Positions 55,843-64,000 of a DNA stretch of 64,000 nt are shown here, piece by piece; positions within the stretch are counted from its first letter, which is position 1; each line of letters starts with the position of its first letter. The notes beneath the pieces were generated by a model, which did not search any database, was not told the origin of the DNA, and saw only the letters and a program-made list of their open reading frames with translations. The DNA is from Geodermatophilus obscurus. Lineage in GTDB: Bacteria > Actinomycetota > Actinomycetes > Mycobacteriales > Geodermatophilaceae. The position numbers were made by a program, and so were the translations under genes. The DNA lies in assembly GCF_900115395.1 (NCBI RefSeq), contig NZ_FOWE01000007.1, positions 1 through 64,000 of the forward strand, written 5' to 3'.

Positions 55843-56865
55843 TCACTCCGGCTTCGCCTCCCGCGACATGATCTCCTTCACCATCTGCCCCGCCGGGACG
55901 CCCTCGTGGCAGACCCGCACGACCGCCTCGGTCACCGGCACGTCGACGCCGTGGGCGCGCGCCAGGTCGAGCACCGGCCGGCAGCTCTTGACGCCCTCGG
56001 CGGTCTGGCGGGTGGTGGCCTGCACCTCCTCCAGCGACAGGCCGCGGCCGAGCTTCTCCCCGAACGTGCGGTTGCGCGACAGCGGCGAGCTGCAGGTGGC
56101 CACCAGGTCGCCCAGGCCGGCCAGCCCGGCGAAGGTGGTCAGCTCCGCGCCCAGCGCGATGCCCAGGCGGGCGGTCTCGGCCAGCCCGCGCGTGATGAGC
56201 GAGGCGCGGGTGTTGTCGCCGAACCCCATCCCCTCGGCGATGCCGCAGGCCAGCGCGATGACGTTCTTCACCGCCCCGCCGAGCTCGCAGCCCACCAGGT
56301 CGGTGTTGGTGTAGGGCCGGAAGTAGGGCGTGTGGCAGGCCGCCTGCACGGTCGCGGCCCGGTCGCCGTCCGGGCAGGCGATGACGGTGGCCGCCGGCTG
56401 CTCCTCGGCGATCTCGCGGGCGAGGTTCGGCCCCGACAGCGCCGCCACCCGCTCGGGGCCGGCGCCGGTCACCTCGCAGATGACCTCGCTCATCCGCTTG
56501 GTGCTGCCCAGCTCGATGCCCTTCATCAGCGACAGCAGCGTCGCGTCCGGCGGCAGCAGCGGCGTCCACTCGAGCAGGTTGGCGCGCAGCGACTGGGAGG
56601 GGACGGCGAGCACGACGACGTCGGCGCCGTCGAGCGCCCGCCCGGCGTCGGTGGTGGCCGTCAGCAGGCCGGGCAGCTTCACCCCGGGCAGGTAGTCGGG
56701 GTTCTCGCCGGTCGCGGTGATCGCCGCGGCCAGCTCCGCGCGGCGGGCGTGCAGGGTGACCGTGCAGCCGGCGTCGGCGAGCACCTTGGCGAACGTCGTC
56801 CCCCAGGAGCCCGCGCCGAGGACGGCGGCGCGCATCCCGTGCCCGGAGCGCTCCGGGCCGCTCAC
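55843..56865 (-). CDS. gpsA: Glycerol-3-phosphate dehydrogenase [NAD(P)+]
   Basis: A 340-aa enzyme making glycerol-3-phosphate from DHAP for phospholipid synthesis. The Rossmann motif is [20 protein letters not shown]. Others are [79 protein letters not shown] with the catalytic Lys, and [20 protein letters not shown]. The GTG start at 56863-56865 overlaps the plsC stop (GTGA); an ATG ten codons on ([10 protein letters not shown]) may be the real start. Confidence 0.95.
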   Translation of the reverse strand: MSGPERSGHGMRAAVLGAGSWGTTFAKVLADAGCTVTLHARRAELAAAITATGENPDYLPGVKLPGLLTATTDAGRALDGADVVVLAVPSQSLRANLLEWTPLLPPDATLLSLMKGIELGSTKRMSEVICEVTGAGPERVAALSGPNLAREIAEEQPAATVIACPDGDRAATVQAACHTPYFRPYTNTDLVGCELGGAVKNVIALACGIAEGMGFGDNTRASLITRGLAETARLGIALGAELTTFAGLAGLGDLVATCSSPLSRNRTFGEKLGRGLSLEEVQATTRQTAEGVKSCRPVLDLARAHGVDVPVTEAVVRVCHEGVPAGQMVKEIMSREAKPE

Positions 56866-57680
56866 GCAGCGCTCCCGGGCAGGTCGCCGGGCAGCGACCG
56901 CCGCGGGCGCGCCGCGAACCCGGGTGGCGCCGGTTCGCCGCGGACGTCGGCCAGGAGGTCACGCACCCGGCCCATGATGGTGTCGGTGACCTCGCGCAGC
57001 AGGTCGGGGGTCAGCGGCCGCCCGTCGCGGACCTCGGCGCGCAGCGCGGTGAGGTCGACCGGCTCACCGATCGAGTAGTCCGTGGGCGTGCGCAGCCGCA
57101 GGCGCAGCTTCCTGGTGTGGTAGTCGTGCACGCGCTGCGGCCCCCACTGCGCCACGGGCAGCACGACGGCGTCCGTGGTCAGCGCCAGCCGGGCGACCCC
57201 GGTGCGGGCCTGCATCGGCCACCAGTCGCCGTCTCGGGTGACCGACCCCTCGGGGTAGATGACGACGACGTTCCCGGCCTCCAGGTCGGCGGCCGCGGCG
57301 GCCAGCGCACCGCGGGCCTCGGACGAGCCGCGGGCCACCGGGATCTGCCCGGCGTCGCGCAGGATCACCCCGGCCAGGCCCTTGAACACCGCCTCCTTGG
57401 CCAGGAAGTGCGGCACCCGCCCGTGGTCGTAGACCAGCCGGGCGCAGGCCAGCGGGTCGAGCACCGAGACGTGGTTGGCCACCAGCAGCACCGGGCCGGT
57501 GCGCGGCAGCCGCTCGCCGTTCCGGTAGCGCAGCCGGAACAGCAGCGAGGCGATGGGATAGATCACGACGACGGCCAGCTTCAGCGACCAGGGCAGCCGT
57601 CCGCGCTCGTGCAGCAGCCGCGGTGCCGGCAGCCCGGGGACCGCGGGGGTCCCCCGGGTCGGGTCCTGGGTCACCGGCAT
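56862..57680 (-). CDS. plsC: 1-acyl-sn-glycerol-3-phosphate acyltransferase
   Basis: A 272-aa membrane-associated acyltransferase that adds the second acyl chain to lysophosphatidate. The catalytic motif is [20 protein letters not shown] (NHxSxxD). [40 protein letters not shown] and [20 protein letters not shown] (EGS motif) follow. A hydrophobic stretch near the N-terminus ([20 protein letters not shown]) anchors it. Being co-translated with gpsA, it forms a phosphatidate-supply pair. It diverges from fbiD. Confidence 0.93.
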   Translation of the reverse strand: MPVTQDPTRGTPAVPGLPAPRLLHERGRLPWSLKLAVVVIYPIASLLFRLRYRNGERLPRTGPVLLVANHVSVLDPLACARLVYDHGRVPHFLAKEAVFKGLAGVILRDAGQIPVARGSSEARGALAAAAADLEAGNVVVIYPEGSVTRDGDWWPMQARTGVARLALTTDAVVLPVAQWGPQRVHDYHTRKLRLRLRTPTDYSIGEPVDLTALRAEVRDGRPLTPDLLREVTDTIMGRVRDLLADVRGEPAPPGFAARPRRSLPGDLPGSAA

Positions 57681-57791
57681 CCCTCCGCTCGTCGTGACGA
57701 CGGCCCATGATCGACCCTGCCCCGGGCCGGTGCGCGCACCGGGGGTCCCGCGCCGCGCGTCCTCCTCCCCCAGGTGTGCTCACATGGGATC

Positions 57792-58430
57792 GTGCGGTGG
57801 TCCCTGGTCGTGCCGGCCAAGCGTCTGGAGGCGGCCAAGACCCGCCTGACGCCGCTCACCGGCGGCGGCCGCGCCGACGGCCGGGGCCTGCACACCGAGC
57901 TGGTCCTCGCCCTGCTCGCCGACACCGTCGCCGCGGCGCGGGCCTGCCCGGCGGTCGACGACGTCGTCGTGGTCACCGACGACGCGCGGGCCGCGGCGAC
58001 GGTGCGGGCACTGGGCGCGCGCACCGTCCCCGACGAGCCCGATGGCGGCCTCAACCCGGCGCTGGCGCACGGGGCGCGAGCCGCCGGCTCCCCCGCCGTC
58101 GCGGCGCTGTCCTCCGACCTGCCAGCGCTACGGCCGGCCGAGCTGGCCGCCGCGCTCGCCGCGGCCGCCGCCGCGCCACGGGGCTTCGTCGCCGACGCCG
58201 CCGGGACGGGCACCACGCTGCTGACCGCCGCCGGTGTGCCGCTGGACCCGCGGTTCGGCCGGGACTCCGCCGCCGCGCACGCCGCCTCGGGAGCACGGGC
58301 GCTGGCCGGGGACTGGCCGGGCCTGCGCCGCGACGTCGACACCCCCGCAGACCTGCGCGAGGCCACCGGGCTCGGCCTCGGGACGGCGACGGCGGCTCTG
58401 CTCCCGCGACTGCCCCCGCACCCGGCCTGA
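57792..58430 (+). CDS. fbiD: Phosphoenolpyruvate guanylyltransferase FbiD/CofC (coenzyme F420 synthesis)
   Basis: A 212-aa nucleotidyltransferase that activates phosphoenolpyruvate for F420 synthesis in actinobacteria. The start motif [20 protein letters not shown] is characteristic. It continues with [40 protein letters not shown] and [20 protein letters not shown]. The C-terminus has [20 protein letters not shown] and [21 protein letters not shown] take the GTG at 57792; a GTG six codons upstream (57774) is possible. It lies directly before ppk, the mycobacterial order. Confidence 0.93.
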   Translation: MRWSLVVPAKRLEAAKTRLTPLTGGGRADGRGLHTELVLALLADTVAAARACPAVDDVVVVTDDARAAATVRALGARTVPDEPDGGLNPALAHGARAAGSPAVAALSSDLPALRPAELAAALAAAAAAPRGFVADAAGTGTTLLTAAGVPLDPRFGRDSAAAHAASGARALAGDWPGLRRDVDTPADLREATGLGLGTATAALLPRLPPHPA

Positions 58431-58480
58431 GACCCGGCGGCCGGTCCTCGCCGTTTCCCCGGGTGGGGCACGATGGCGGC

Positions 58481-60610
58481 GTGGCAGCCGAGACGACCTC
58501 CCCCATCGCAGGGCCCGCGACCAGCGCGCCACCCGAGGGCACGCCGCTCCCGGGGACCCCGGCGTCACCCGCGCTGCCGGCCGACCGGTTCCTCAACCGC
58601 GAGCTCTCGTGGCTCGACTTCAACGCCCGCGTGCTGGAGCTGGCCGAGGACGAGTCGATGCCGCTGCTGGAGCGGGTCAAGTTCCTGGCGATCTTCGCGG
58701 GCAACCTCGACGAGTTCTACATGGTGCGCATCGCCGGGCTGAAGCGGCGGCAGAGCACGGGACTGACCGTGCGCTCCCCCGACGGGCTGACCATCCGCGA
58801 GCAGCTGGCGCGGATCACCGCCCGCACCCAGGAGCTGGTGCACCGGCACGCGCTGGCCTTCGAGCAGGACATCGCCCCGCGCCTGGAGGCCGAGGGCATC
58901 CGGATCGTGCACTGGGCCGACCTCGCCGAGTCCGAGACGCGGCGGCTGCGCGAGTACTTCCGCGACCAGGTCTTCCCGGTGCTCACCCCGCTGGCGGTCG
59001 ACCCCGCCCACCCGTTCCCCTACATCAGCGGGCTCTCCCTCAACCTCGCCGTCTCGGTGCGCGACCCCGAGACCGGCGCCCCCCGCTTCGCCCGGCTCAA
59101 GGTGCCCAACAACGTGCCGCGGTTCGTCGCCGTCGGGCCGCCGGACTCCGCGATGTTCCTGCCGCTGGAGGAGCTCATCGCCGCGCACCTGTCGGCGCTG
59201 TTCCCCGGCCTCGACGTCGTCGACCACCACCTGTTCCGGGTCACCCGCAACGCCGACGTCGAGGTGGAGGAGGACCGCGACGAGGACCTGCTGCAGGCCC
59301 TCGAGCGCGAGCTCGCCCGCCGCCGCTTCGGCCCGGCGGTCCGGCTGGAGGTGACCGAGACGATGGACCCGCAGATCCTCGGCGTGCTGGTCTCCGAGCT
59401 CGAGGTCGACCCGCAGGACGTCGTCACCGTCCCGGGGCTGCTGGACCTGTCGGCGCTGTGGGCGCTCTACGCCCTGGACCGCCCCGAGCTCAAGGACGAG
59501 CCGTTCGTGCCGGCCACCCACCCCCGGCTGTCGGAGGGCGAGACGCCCAAGAGCGTGTTCGCCACCCTGCGGGAGGGCGACGTGCTGGTGCACCACCCCT
59601 ACCACTCGTTCGCCACGAGCGTGCAGCGCTTCATCGAGCAGGCGGCCGCCGACCCGCACGTGCTGGCGATCAAGCAGACGCTGTACCGGACCTCGGGCGA
59701 CTCCCCCATCGTCACCGCGCTCATCGAGGCGGCGGAGGCCGGCAAGCAGGTCGTCGTCCTGGTGGAGGTCAAGGCCCGGTTCGACGAGGAGGCCAACATC
59801 AGCTGGGCCCGGTCGCTGGAGCGGGCCGGCTGCCACGTGGTCTACGGCCTGGTGGGCCTGAAGACCCACTGCAAGACGGCGCTCGTGGTGCGGCGGGAGA
59901 ACGGCGTCATCCGCCGCTACGTGCACATCGGCACGGGCAACTACAACCCCAAGACCGCGCGCCTGTACGAGGACCTCGGCATCCTCACCGCCGACCCACG
60001 GGTGGGTGCCGACCTCACCGACCTGTTCAACGTGCTGACCGGCTACTCCCGTCAGACCTCCTACCGGCAGCTGATGGTGGCCCCCCACGGCGTGCGCTCG
60101 GGGCTGCTGGAGAAGATCCGCCGCGAGGCCCGGCACGCCGCCGAGGGCCGGCCGGCCGGCATCCGGATCAAGGTCAACTCACTGGTCGACGAGCGGCTCA
60201 TCGACGGCCTCTACGAGGCCTCCCGGGCGGGGGTGCCGGTGGAGCTGTTCATCCGCGGCATCTGCGCGCTGCGGCCCGGGGTGCCCGGGATGTCGGAGGA
60301 CATCCGGGTCCGCTCGATCGTGGGCCGCTTCCTGGAGCACTCGCGCGTCATGTCCTTCGCCAACGGCGGGGAACCGGAGTGGTGGATCGGCAGCGCCGAC
60401 CTCATGCACCGCAACCTCGACCGCCGCGTGGAGGTGCTGCTGCGGGTCTGCGACGACACCGCGCAGCGGGAGCTGCAGGGCGTCTTCGACGCCGCGATGG
60501 CCCCGGGGGTGCGGTCCTGGGAGCTCGGCCCCGACGGCACCTGGGTGCGCAGCGGCACCGACGACTACCAGGCCCGGCTCATGCGCGCGGTGACCGAGAA
60601 TGCCGGCTGA
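58481..60610 (+). CDS. ppk: Polyphosphate kinase 1
   Basis: A 709-aa enzyme reversibly polymerising inorganic polyphosphate from ATP. Domains are in the order expected of PPK1: the N domain [20 protein letters not shown], the head [12 protein letters not shown], then two phospholipase-D-like halves. In those halves the autophosphorylated His is H482 in [60 protein letters not shown] and [20 protein letters not shown] are further landmarks. The start is GTG 58481 (another GTG at 58463). The stop lies within the beginning of mutT1. Confidence 0.97.
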   Translation: MAAETTSPIAGPATSAPPEGTPLPGTPASPALPADRFLNRELSWLDFNARVLELAEDESMPLLERVKFLAIFAGNLDEFYMVRIAGLKRRQSTGLTVRSPDGLTIREQLARITARTQELVHRHALAFEQDIAPRLEAEGIRIVHWADLAESETRRLREYFRDQVFPVLTPLAVDPAHPFPYISGLSLNLAVSVRDPETGAPRFARLKVPNNVPRFVAVGPPDSAMFLPLEELIAAHLSALFPGLDVVDHHLFRVTRNADVEVEEDRDEDLLQALERELARRRFGPAVRLEVTETMDPQILGVLVSELEVDPQDVVTVPGLLDLSALWALYALDRPELKDEPFVPATHPRLSEGETPKSVFATLREGDVLVHHPYHSFATSVQRFIEQAAADPHVLAIKQTLYRTSGDSPIVTALIEAAEAGKQVVVLVEVKARFDEEANISWARSLERAGCHVVYGLVGLKTHCKTALVVRRENGVIRRYVHIGTGNYNPKTARLYEDLGILTADPRVGADLTDLFNVLTGYSRQTSYRQLMVAPHGVRSGLLEKIRREARHAAEGRPAGIRIKVNSLVDERLIDGLYEASRAGVPVELFIRGICALRPGVPGMSEDIRVRSIVGRFLEHSRVMSFANGGEPEWWIGSADLMHRNLDRRVEVLLRVCDDTAQRELQGVFDAAMAPGVRSWELGPDGTWVRSGTDDYQARLMRAVTENAG

Positions 60611-61526
60611 GCGGACCCGCGTCGTCGCGGCGGCCGGGGGTGCGGTGTGGCGCCCGGCCGACGGCGGTGGCATCGAGACCGTCGTCGTGCACCGCCCGCG
60701 CTACGACGACTGGTCGCTGCCCAAGGGCAAGCTGGACGCCGGCGAGAACGCCCTGGCCGCCGCCGTCCGGGAGGTGTGCGAGGAGACCGGCCTGCGCGTG
60801 GTCGCCGGGCGGCGGAGCGTGCGCACGCACTACACCGTCGCCGCCGGCCCCAAGCACGTCGACTACTGGCTGATGCAGGCGGTCGGCGGGGCGGCGTTCG
60901 AGCCCAACGACGAGGTCGACGAGCTGCGCTGGCTGCCCGTGGCCGAGGCCTCGGCGCTGGTCACCCACCACCACGACCGCGCGGTGCTCGCCGACCTCGA
61001 CCGCGACGACGTCCCGCGGGCGCCGTCGCTGCTGCTGGTGCGGCACGCGCGGGCCGGCAGCCGGCGTGACTGGGACGGCCCCGACGAGGAGCGCCCGCTG
61101 GACGGGCAGGGCCGGCGCCAGGCCGCGCAGCTGGCCGCGGTGCTGCCGGTGTTCGGGCCGCTGGAGCTGCACAGCGCCGAGCGGGTGCGCTGCCGGCAGA
61201 CCCTGGAGCCGCTGGCCGCGCGCACCGGGCTCGAGCTGCAGGGGCTGCCGGAGCTCGGCGAGGAGGAGTTCTCCGCCGACCCGGAGGCGGGGATGGCCGC
61301 GATCGAGCGTCTGCTCGAGCCGCCGGACACCCCCGGCGTCCGGGTGGTGTGCAGCCAGGGCGGGGCCATCCCGTCGGTGGTGGCGGCCCTGGGCGTGCGC
61401 TTCGGCGGCACCCGGGTGCACCCCCCGGCGGCCAAGGGCAGCGTGTGGGCGCTCGGGGGCCGGCCCGGGGCGCTGGCCGCCGACTACTACCGCGACCTCG
61501 GCCCCGACCCCGACGCGCCCTCCTGA
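60600..61526 (+). CDS. mutT1: MutT1-like NUDIX hydrolase with histidine-phosphatase domain
   Basis: A 308-aa two-domain protein. The N-terminal NUDIX domain has its box at 43-65 ([23 protein letters not shown] in two overlapping halves: [23 protein letters not shown]). The C-terminal histidine phosphatase domain begins [20 protein letters not shown] (His149) and contains [20 protein letters not shown] and [17 protein letters not shown]. This fusion matches mycobacterial MutT1, which hydrolyses 8-oxo-(d)GTP and Ap4A and acts on the product diphosphate. The ATG at 60600 overlaps the ppk stop. Confidence 0.93.
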   Translation: MPAERTRVVAAAGGAVWRPADGGGIETVVVHRPRYDDWSLPKGKLDAGENALAAAVREVCEETGLRVVAGRRSVRTHYTVAAGPKHVDYWLMQAVGGAAFEPNDEVDELRWLPVAEASALVTHHHDRAVLADLDRDDVPRAPSLLLVRHARAGSRRDWDGPDEERPLDGQGRRQAAQLAAVLPVFGPLELHSAERVRCRQTLEPLAARTGLELQGLPELGEEEFSADPEAGMAAIERLLEPPDTPGVRVVCSQGGAIPSVVAALGVRFGGTRVHPPAAKGSVWALGGRPGALAADYYRDLGPDPDAPS

Positions 61527-61545
61527 GCGCGCCGGGGCCGGTGGC

Positions 61546-62151
61546 TCACGCGGACGGGACGGGGAGCGCCCGGGGCAGCCAGGCCGGGCGGCGGGACTCG
61601 TAGGCCTCGACGTCGTCGAGGTGCCGCTCGGTGAGGCCGACGTCGTCGAGCCCCTCCAGCAGCCGCCAGCGGGTGTACTCGTCGACCTCGAACGGCACCG
61701 TGGTGTCGCCGTGGGAGACCGTGCGCGCCTGCAGGTCGACCGTCACCGGCGTCACCGGCTCGGCCTCGAGCGCCTGCCACAGCGCCTCGACGTCGGCCTG
61801 CGGCAGGACGACGGTCAGCAGCCCCGACTTGGTCGAGTTGTTCCTGAAGATGTCGGCGAAGCGCGAGCTGATGACCACGCGGAACCCGCCGTCGAGCAGC
61901 GCCCAGCAGGCGTGCTCGCGGGAGGACCCGGTGCCGAAGTCGGGGCCGGCGACCAGGATCGAGGCGTCGGCGTACCGGGGCTGGTTGAGCACGAAGTCGG
62001 GCTCGTTGGTGCGCCAGGCGACGAACAGCCCGTCCTCGAACCCGGTGCGGGTGATCCGCTTGAGGTACTCGGCCGGGATGATCTGGTCGGTGTCGACGGC
62101 GCTGCGCCGCAGCGGGGCCGCGGTGCCGGTGTGCGTGGTGAAGGGCTGCAT
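61546..62151 (-). CDS. leuD: 3-isopropylmalate dehydratase small subunit
   Basis: A 201-aa subunit that, with LeuC, isomerises 2- to 3-isopropylmalate in leucine synthesis. The swivel domain has [60 protein letters not shown] (substrate loop with Ser-Arg) and [20 protein letters not shown]. It lies two bases after leuC. In mycobacteria hupB follows leuD here; no hupB is present in this window. Confidence 0.96.
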   Translation of the reverse strand: MQPFTTHTGTAAPLRRSAVDTDQIIPAEYLKRITRTGFEDGLFVAWRTNEPDFVLNQPRYADASILVAGPDFGTGSSREHACWALLDGGFRVVISSRFADIFRNNSTKSGLLTVVLPQADVEALWQALEAEPVTPVTVDLQARTVSHGDTTVPFEVDEYTRWRLLEGLDDVGLTERHLDDVEAYESRRPAWLPRALPVPSA

Positions 62152-62152
62152 C

Positions 62153-63580
62153 TCAGACTCCAGCGCTCGTCAGGTCGGCGGACTGCAGGTCGGCGGGGGC
62201 GGTGAGCCGGCCGGTCAGCGCGGTGGCCGCGGCGACCGACGGCGACACCAGGTGCGTGCGCCCGCCCTTGCCCTGCCGGCCCTGGAAGTTGCGGTTGCTC
62301 GTCGACGCCGACCGCTCCCCCGGCTGCAGCTGGTCGGGGTTCATGCCCAGGCACATCGAGCAGCCCGCGCCGCGCCACTCGGCGCCGGCCTCGGTGAACA
62401 CCCGGTCCAGGCCCTCGGCCTCGGCCTGTGCCTTGACCCCGATGGAGCCGGGGACGACGAGCATCCGGGTGTCCGGGTCGATCCGCTTGCCGCGCAGCAG
62501 CTCGGCGGCGACCCGCAGGTCCTCGATGCGGCCGTTGGTGCACGAGCCGAGGAAGACGGTGTCCACCTCGATCTCCCGCAGCGGCGTGCCCGGCGTCAGG
62601 CCCATGTAGGCCAGGGCCTGCTCGGCGGCGCGCCGCTCGTTGTCGTCGGCGAGGTCGGCCGGGTCGGGCACGCGGCCGGTGATCGGCAGGCCCTGGCCGG
62701 GGTTGGTGCCCCAGGTGACGAACGGCGCCAGCTCGGCGGCGTCGATGACCACCTCGGTGTCGAAGACGGCGCCCTCGTCGGTGTGCAGCGTCGCCCAGTA
62801 CTCCACGGCGGCGTCCCAGTCGGCGCCCTGCGGGGCGTGCGGGCGGCCGCGCAGGTAGGCGAGGGTCGTCTCGTCGGGGGCGATCACGCCGGCGCGGGCG
62901 CCGGCCTCGATCGACATGTTGCAGATCGTCATCCGGGCCTCCATCGACAGCGCCCGGATCGCGCTGCCGCGGTACTCGATGACGTGGCCGGCGGCGCCGT
63001 TGGTGCCGATCCGGGCGATGACGGCGAGGATGACGTCCTTCGCCGACACGCCCTCGGGGAGCTCGCCCTCGACGGTGACCGCCATGTGCCGGGGCCGGCT
63101 CTGCGGCAGCGTCTGGGTGGCCAGCACGTGCTCGACCTCGCTGGTGCCGATGCCGAAGGCCAGCGCGCCGAACGCGCCGTGGGTGGAGGTGTGGCTGTCG
63201 CCGCAGACGATCGTCAGCCCCGGCTGGGTCAGGCCCAGCTGCGGGCCGATCACGTGCACGATGCCCTGGTCGCGGTCGCCCATGGGGGCCAGCCGGATGC
63301 CGAACTCGGCGGCGTTGCGGCGCAGCGCCTCCACCTGGGCCCGGCTGACCGGGTCGGCGATGGGCCGCAGGACGTCGAGCGTCGGCACGTTGTGGTCCTC
63401 GGTGGCCATGGTCAGCTCGGGACGCCGCACGGTGCGGCCCGCTGCGCGCAGGCCGTCGAAGGCCTGCGGGCTGGTGACCTCGTGCACGAGGTGCAGGTCG
63501 ATGTAGAGCAGGTCGGGCTCGCCGTCGGCGCTGCGCACGACGTGGGCGTCGTAGACCTTCTCCGCCAGGGTCTTCGGCAC
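62153..63580 (-). CDS. leuC: 3-isopropylmalate dehydratase large subunit
   Basis: A 475-aa aconitase-family iron-sulfur enzyme subunit. Family sequence includes [60 protein letters not shown], the 4Fe-4S ligands [20 protein letters not shown] and [20 protein letters not shown], and the closing [21 protein letters not shown] start at GTG 63578-63580, with GGAGG five bases upstream; a much longer frame upstream covers the IclR gene and is an artefact. It is divergent from the IclR regulator. Confidence 0.97.
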   Translation of the reverse strand: MPKTLAEKVYDAHVVRSADGEPDLLYIDLHLVHEVTSPQAFDGLRAAGRTVRRPELTMATEDHNVPTLDVLRPIADPVSRAQVEALRRNAAEFGIRLAPMGDRDQGIVHVIGPQLGLTQPGLTIVCGDSHTSTHGAFGALAFGIGTSEVEHVLATQTLPQSRPRHMAVTVEGELPEGVSAKDVILAVIARIGTNGAAGHVIEYRGSAIRALSMEARMTICNMSIEAGARAGVIAPDETTLAYLRGRPHAPQGADWDAAVEYWATLHTDEGAVFDTEVVIDAAELAPFVTWGTNPGQGLPITGRVPDPADLADDNERRAAEQALAYMGLTPGTPLREIEVDTVFLGSCTNGRIEDLRVAAELLRGKRIDPDTRMLVVPGSIGVKAQAEAEGLDRVFTEAGAEWRGAGCSMCLGMNPDQLQPGERSASTSNRNFQGRQGKGGRTHLVSPSVAAATALTGRLTAPADLQSADLTSAGV

Positions 63581-63612
63581 GGGTCCCTCCAGATGGGTGT
63601 CCCCACGGTGGT

Positions 63613-63631
63613 CATCCCGCTGTGTGGGATG
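63613..63631. promoter_or_regulatory. Palindrome between leuC and the IclR gene, candidate operator
   Basis: CATCCC-GCTGTGT-GGGATG is a perfect inverted repeat with a 7-base spacer. It lies 33 bases upstream of leuC and 14 before the IclR start; TGTGGGA recurs at 63644-63650. In streptomycetes and mycobacteria the IclR-type NdgR regulates leuCD from this position. Confidence 0.5.
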
Positions 63632-63644
63632 AGAGTATCGCGGT

Positions 63645-64000
63645 GTGGGACAGCCTAACGCCGTCGCGGTGCTGGACAAAGCAGTCGCGATCCTCCGCGC
63701 CGTGGCGCACGAGCCGGCGGCGCTCGCCGACCTGGTCGCGCGCACCGGTCTGCCCCGGGCGACGGCCCACCGCCTGGCCGTCGCGCTGGAGGGCCACCGG
63801 CTGCTCCGGCGGACCCCGGCCGGCACGTGGACGCCCGGTCCGGCGCTGGCCGAGCTCAGCCACGGCAACGTCGACCTCGCGCAGGTGGCCGGCCGGCACC
63901 TGCCCGCGCTGCGGGACGCGAGCGGCGAGAGCGCGCAGTTCTACGTCCGCGAGGGCGGCTCGCGGGTGTGCGTGGCGGCGGCCGAGCGGGCGCACGGCCT
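63645..64000 (+). CDS. IclR-family regulator (NdgR-like), cut by window end
   Basis: The first 118 residues of an IclR regulator. The winged helix is [20 protein letters not shown], then [20 protein letters not shown] (recognition helix) and [20 protein letters not shown]. The linker [20 protein letters not shown] leads into the start of the effector domain, [20 protein letters not shown]. The start is GTG at 63645-63647. Location beside leuC and the N-terminal pattern match NdgR, a regulator of leucine and other amino-acid genes in actinobacteria; the name is by analogy. The C-terminal half is outside the window. Confidence 0.88.
   Translation, partial: MGQPNAVAVLDKAVAILRAVAHEPAALADLVARTGLPRATAHRLAVALEGHRLLRRTPAGTWTPGPALAELSHGNVDLAQVAGRHLPALRDASGESAQFYVREGGSRVCVAAAERAHG

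Overview
The window comes from the chromosome of a very high-GC Gram-positive actinobacterium. Supporting evidence is GTG starts on many genes, GTGA/ATGA stop-start overlaps, a SepIVA-type coiled-coil protein, FbiD (coenzyme F420 synthesis), DUF2469, DUF3515 and a stand-alone RAM protein. Gene order broadly follows the mycobacterial rplS-lepB-rnhB ... ffh-glnD-glnB-amt-ftsY-smc ... coaD-rsmD-recG ... ddl-gpsA-fbiD-ppk-mutT1-leuDC-ndgR block. A family such as Geodermatophilaceae is my best guess, from general resemblance only.

Layout. (1) 1-5462 is foreign: one end of an integrative element with a large serine recombinase (4026-5432), a four-gene overlapping minus-strand operon (excisionase-like HTH, a 51-aa protein, a zinc-motif protein, a winged-helix protein), an 11-bp-period triple repeat, two decayed genes, and at the window edge part of a repeat-rich protein. 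The element sits inside yifB/comM, of which only about the first 80 codons remain. (2) 5707-12457 is a translation/secretion block: yraN, DUF2469, rnhB, a LuxR-type regulator with a degenerate receiver, lepB, rplS, a NUDIX gene, trmD, rimM, khpA, rpsP. (3) 12616-20485 holds a VOC protein, proS, a YdeI-like protein, an amidohydrolase, ffh, a small wHTH gene and, divergent from it, a promoter plus yybP-ykoY-like (Mn2+) riboswitch candidate ahead of a small protein coupled to a baeRF gene. (4) 20573-24777 is the nitrogen operon amtB-glnB-glnD, with a GlnR-like site upstream. (5) 25124-27658 is an ECF Co/Ni transporter (cbiM, PDGLE protein, cbiQ, cbiO). (6) 27628-38474 has ftsY, a PhoD-like phosphatase, an EEP hydrolase, a divergent AKR/LysR pair, smc and acyP. 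(7) 38471-47038 has mutM, rnc, rpmF, DUF177, sepIVA, coaD, rsmD, recG, a DAK-like gene and rpmB. (8) 47163-57680 has thiL-GNAT-kinase, RAM, DUF3515, a lipoprotein, ddl, a Pcs-type phosphatidyltransferase, a metallophosphoesterase, a PLP enzyme, gpsA and plsC. (9) 57792-64000 has fbiD, ppk, mutT1, leuD, leuC and the divergent IclR regulator, cut by the window end.

The most notable signals are the element inside comM and its integrase lying in a host operon; the riboswitch candidate before a non-transporter operon; a four-copy intergenic hairpin family whose stems covary; the receiver lacking its phospho-Asp; and a triple palindrome between sepIVA and the DUF177-rpmF-rnc operon. No tRNA, rRNA or CRISPR array was seen.
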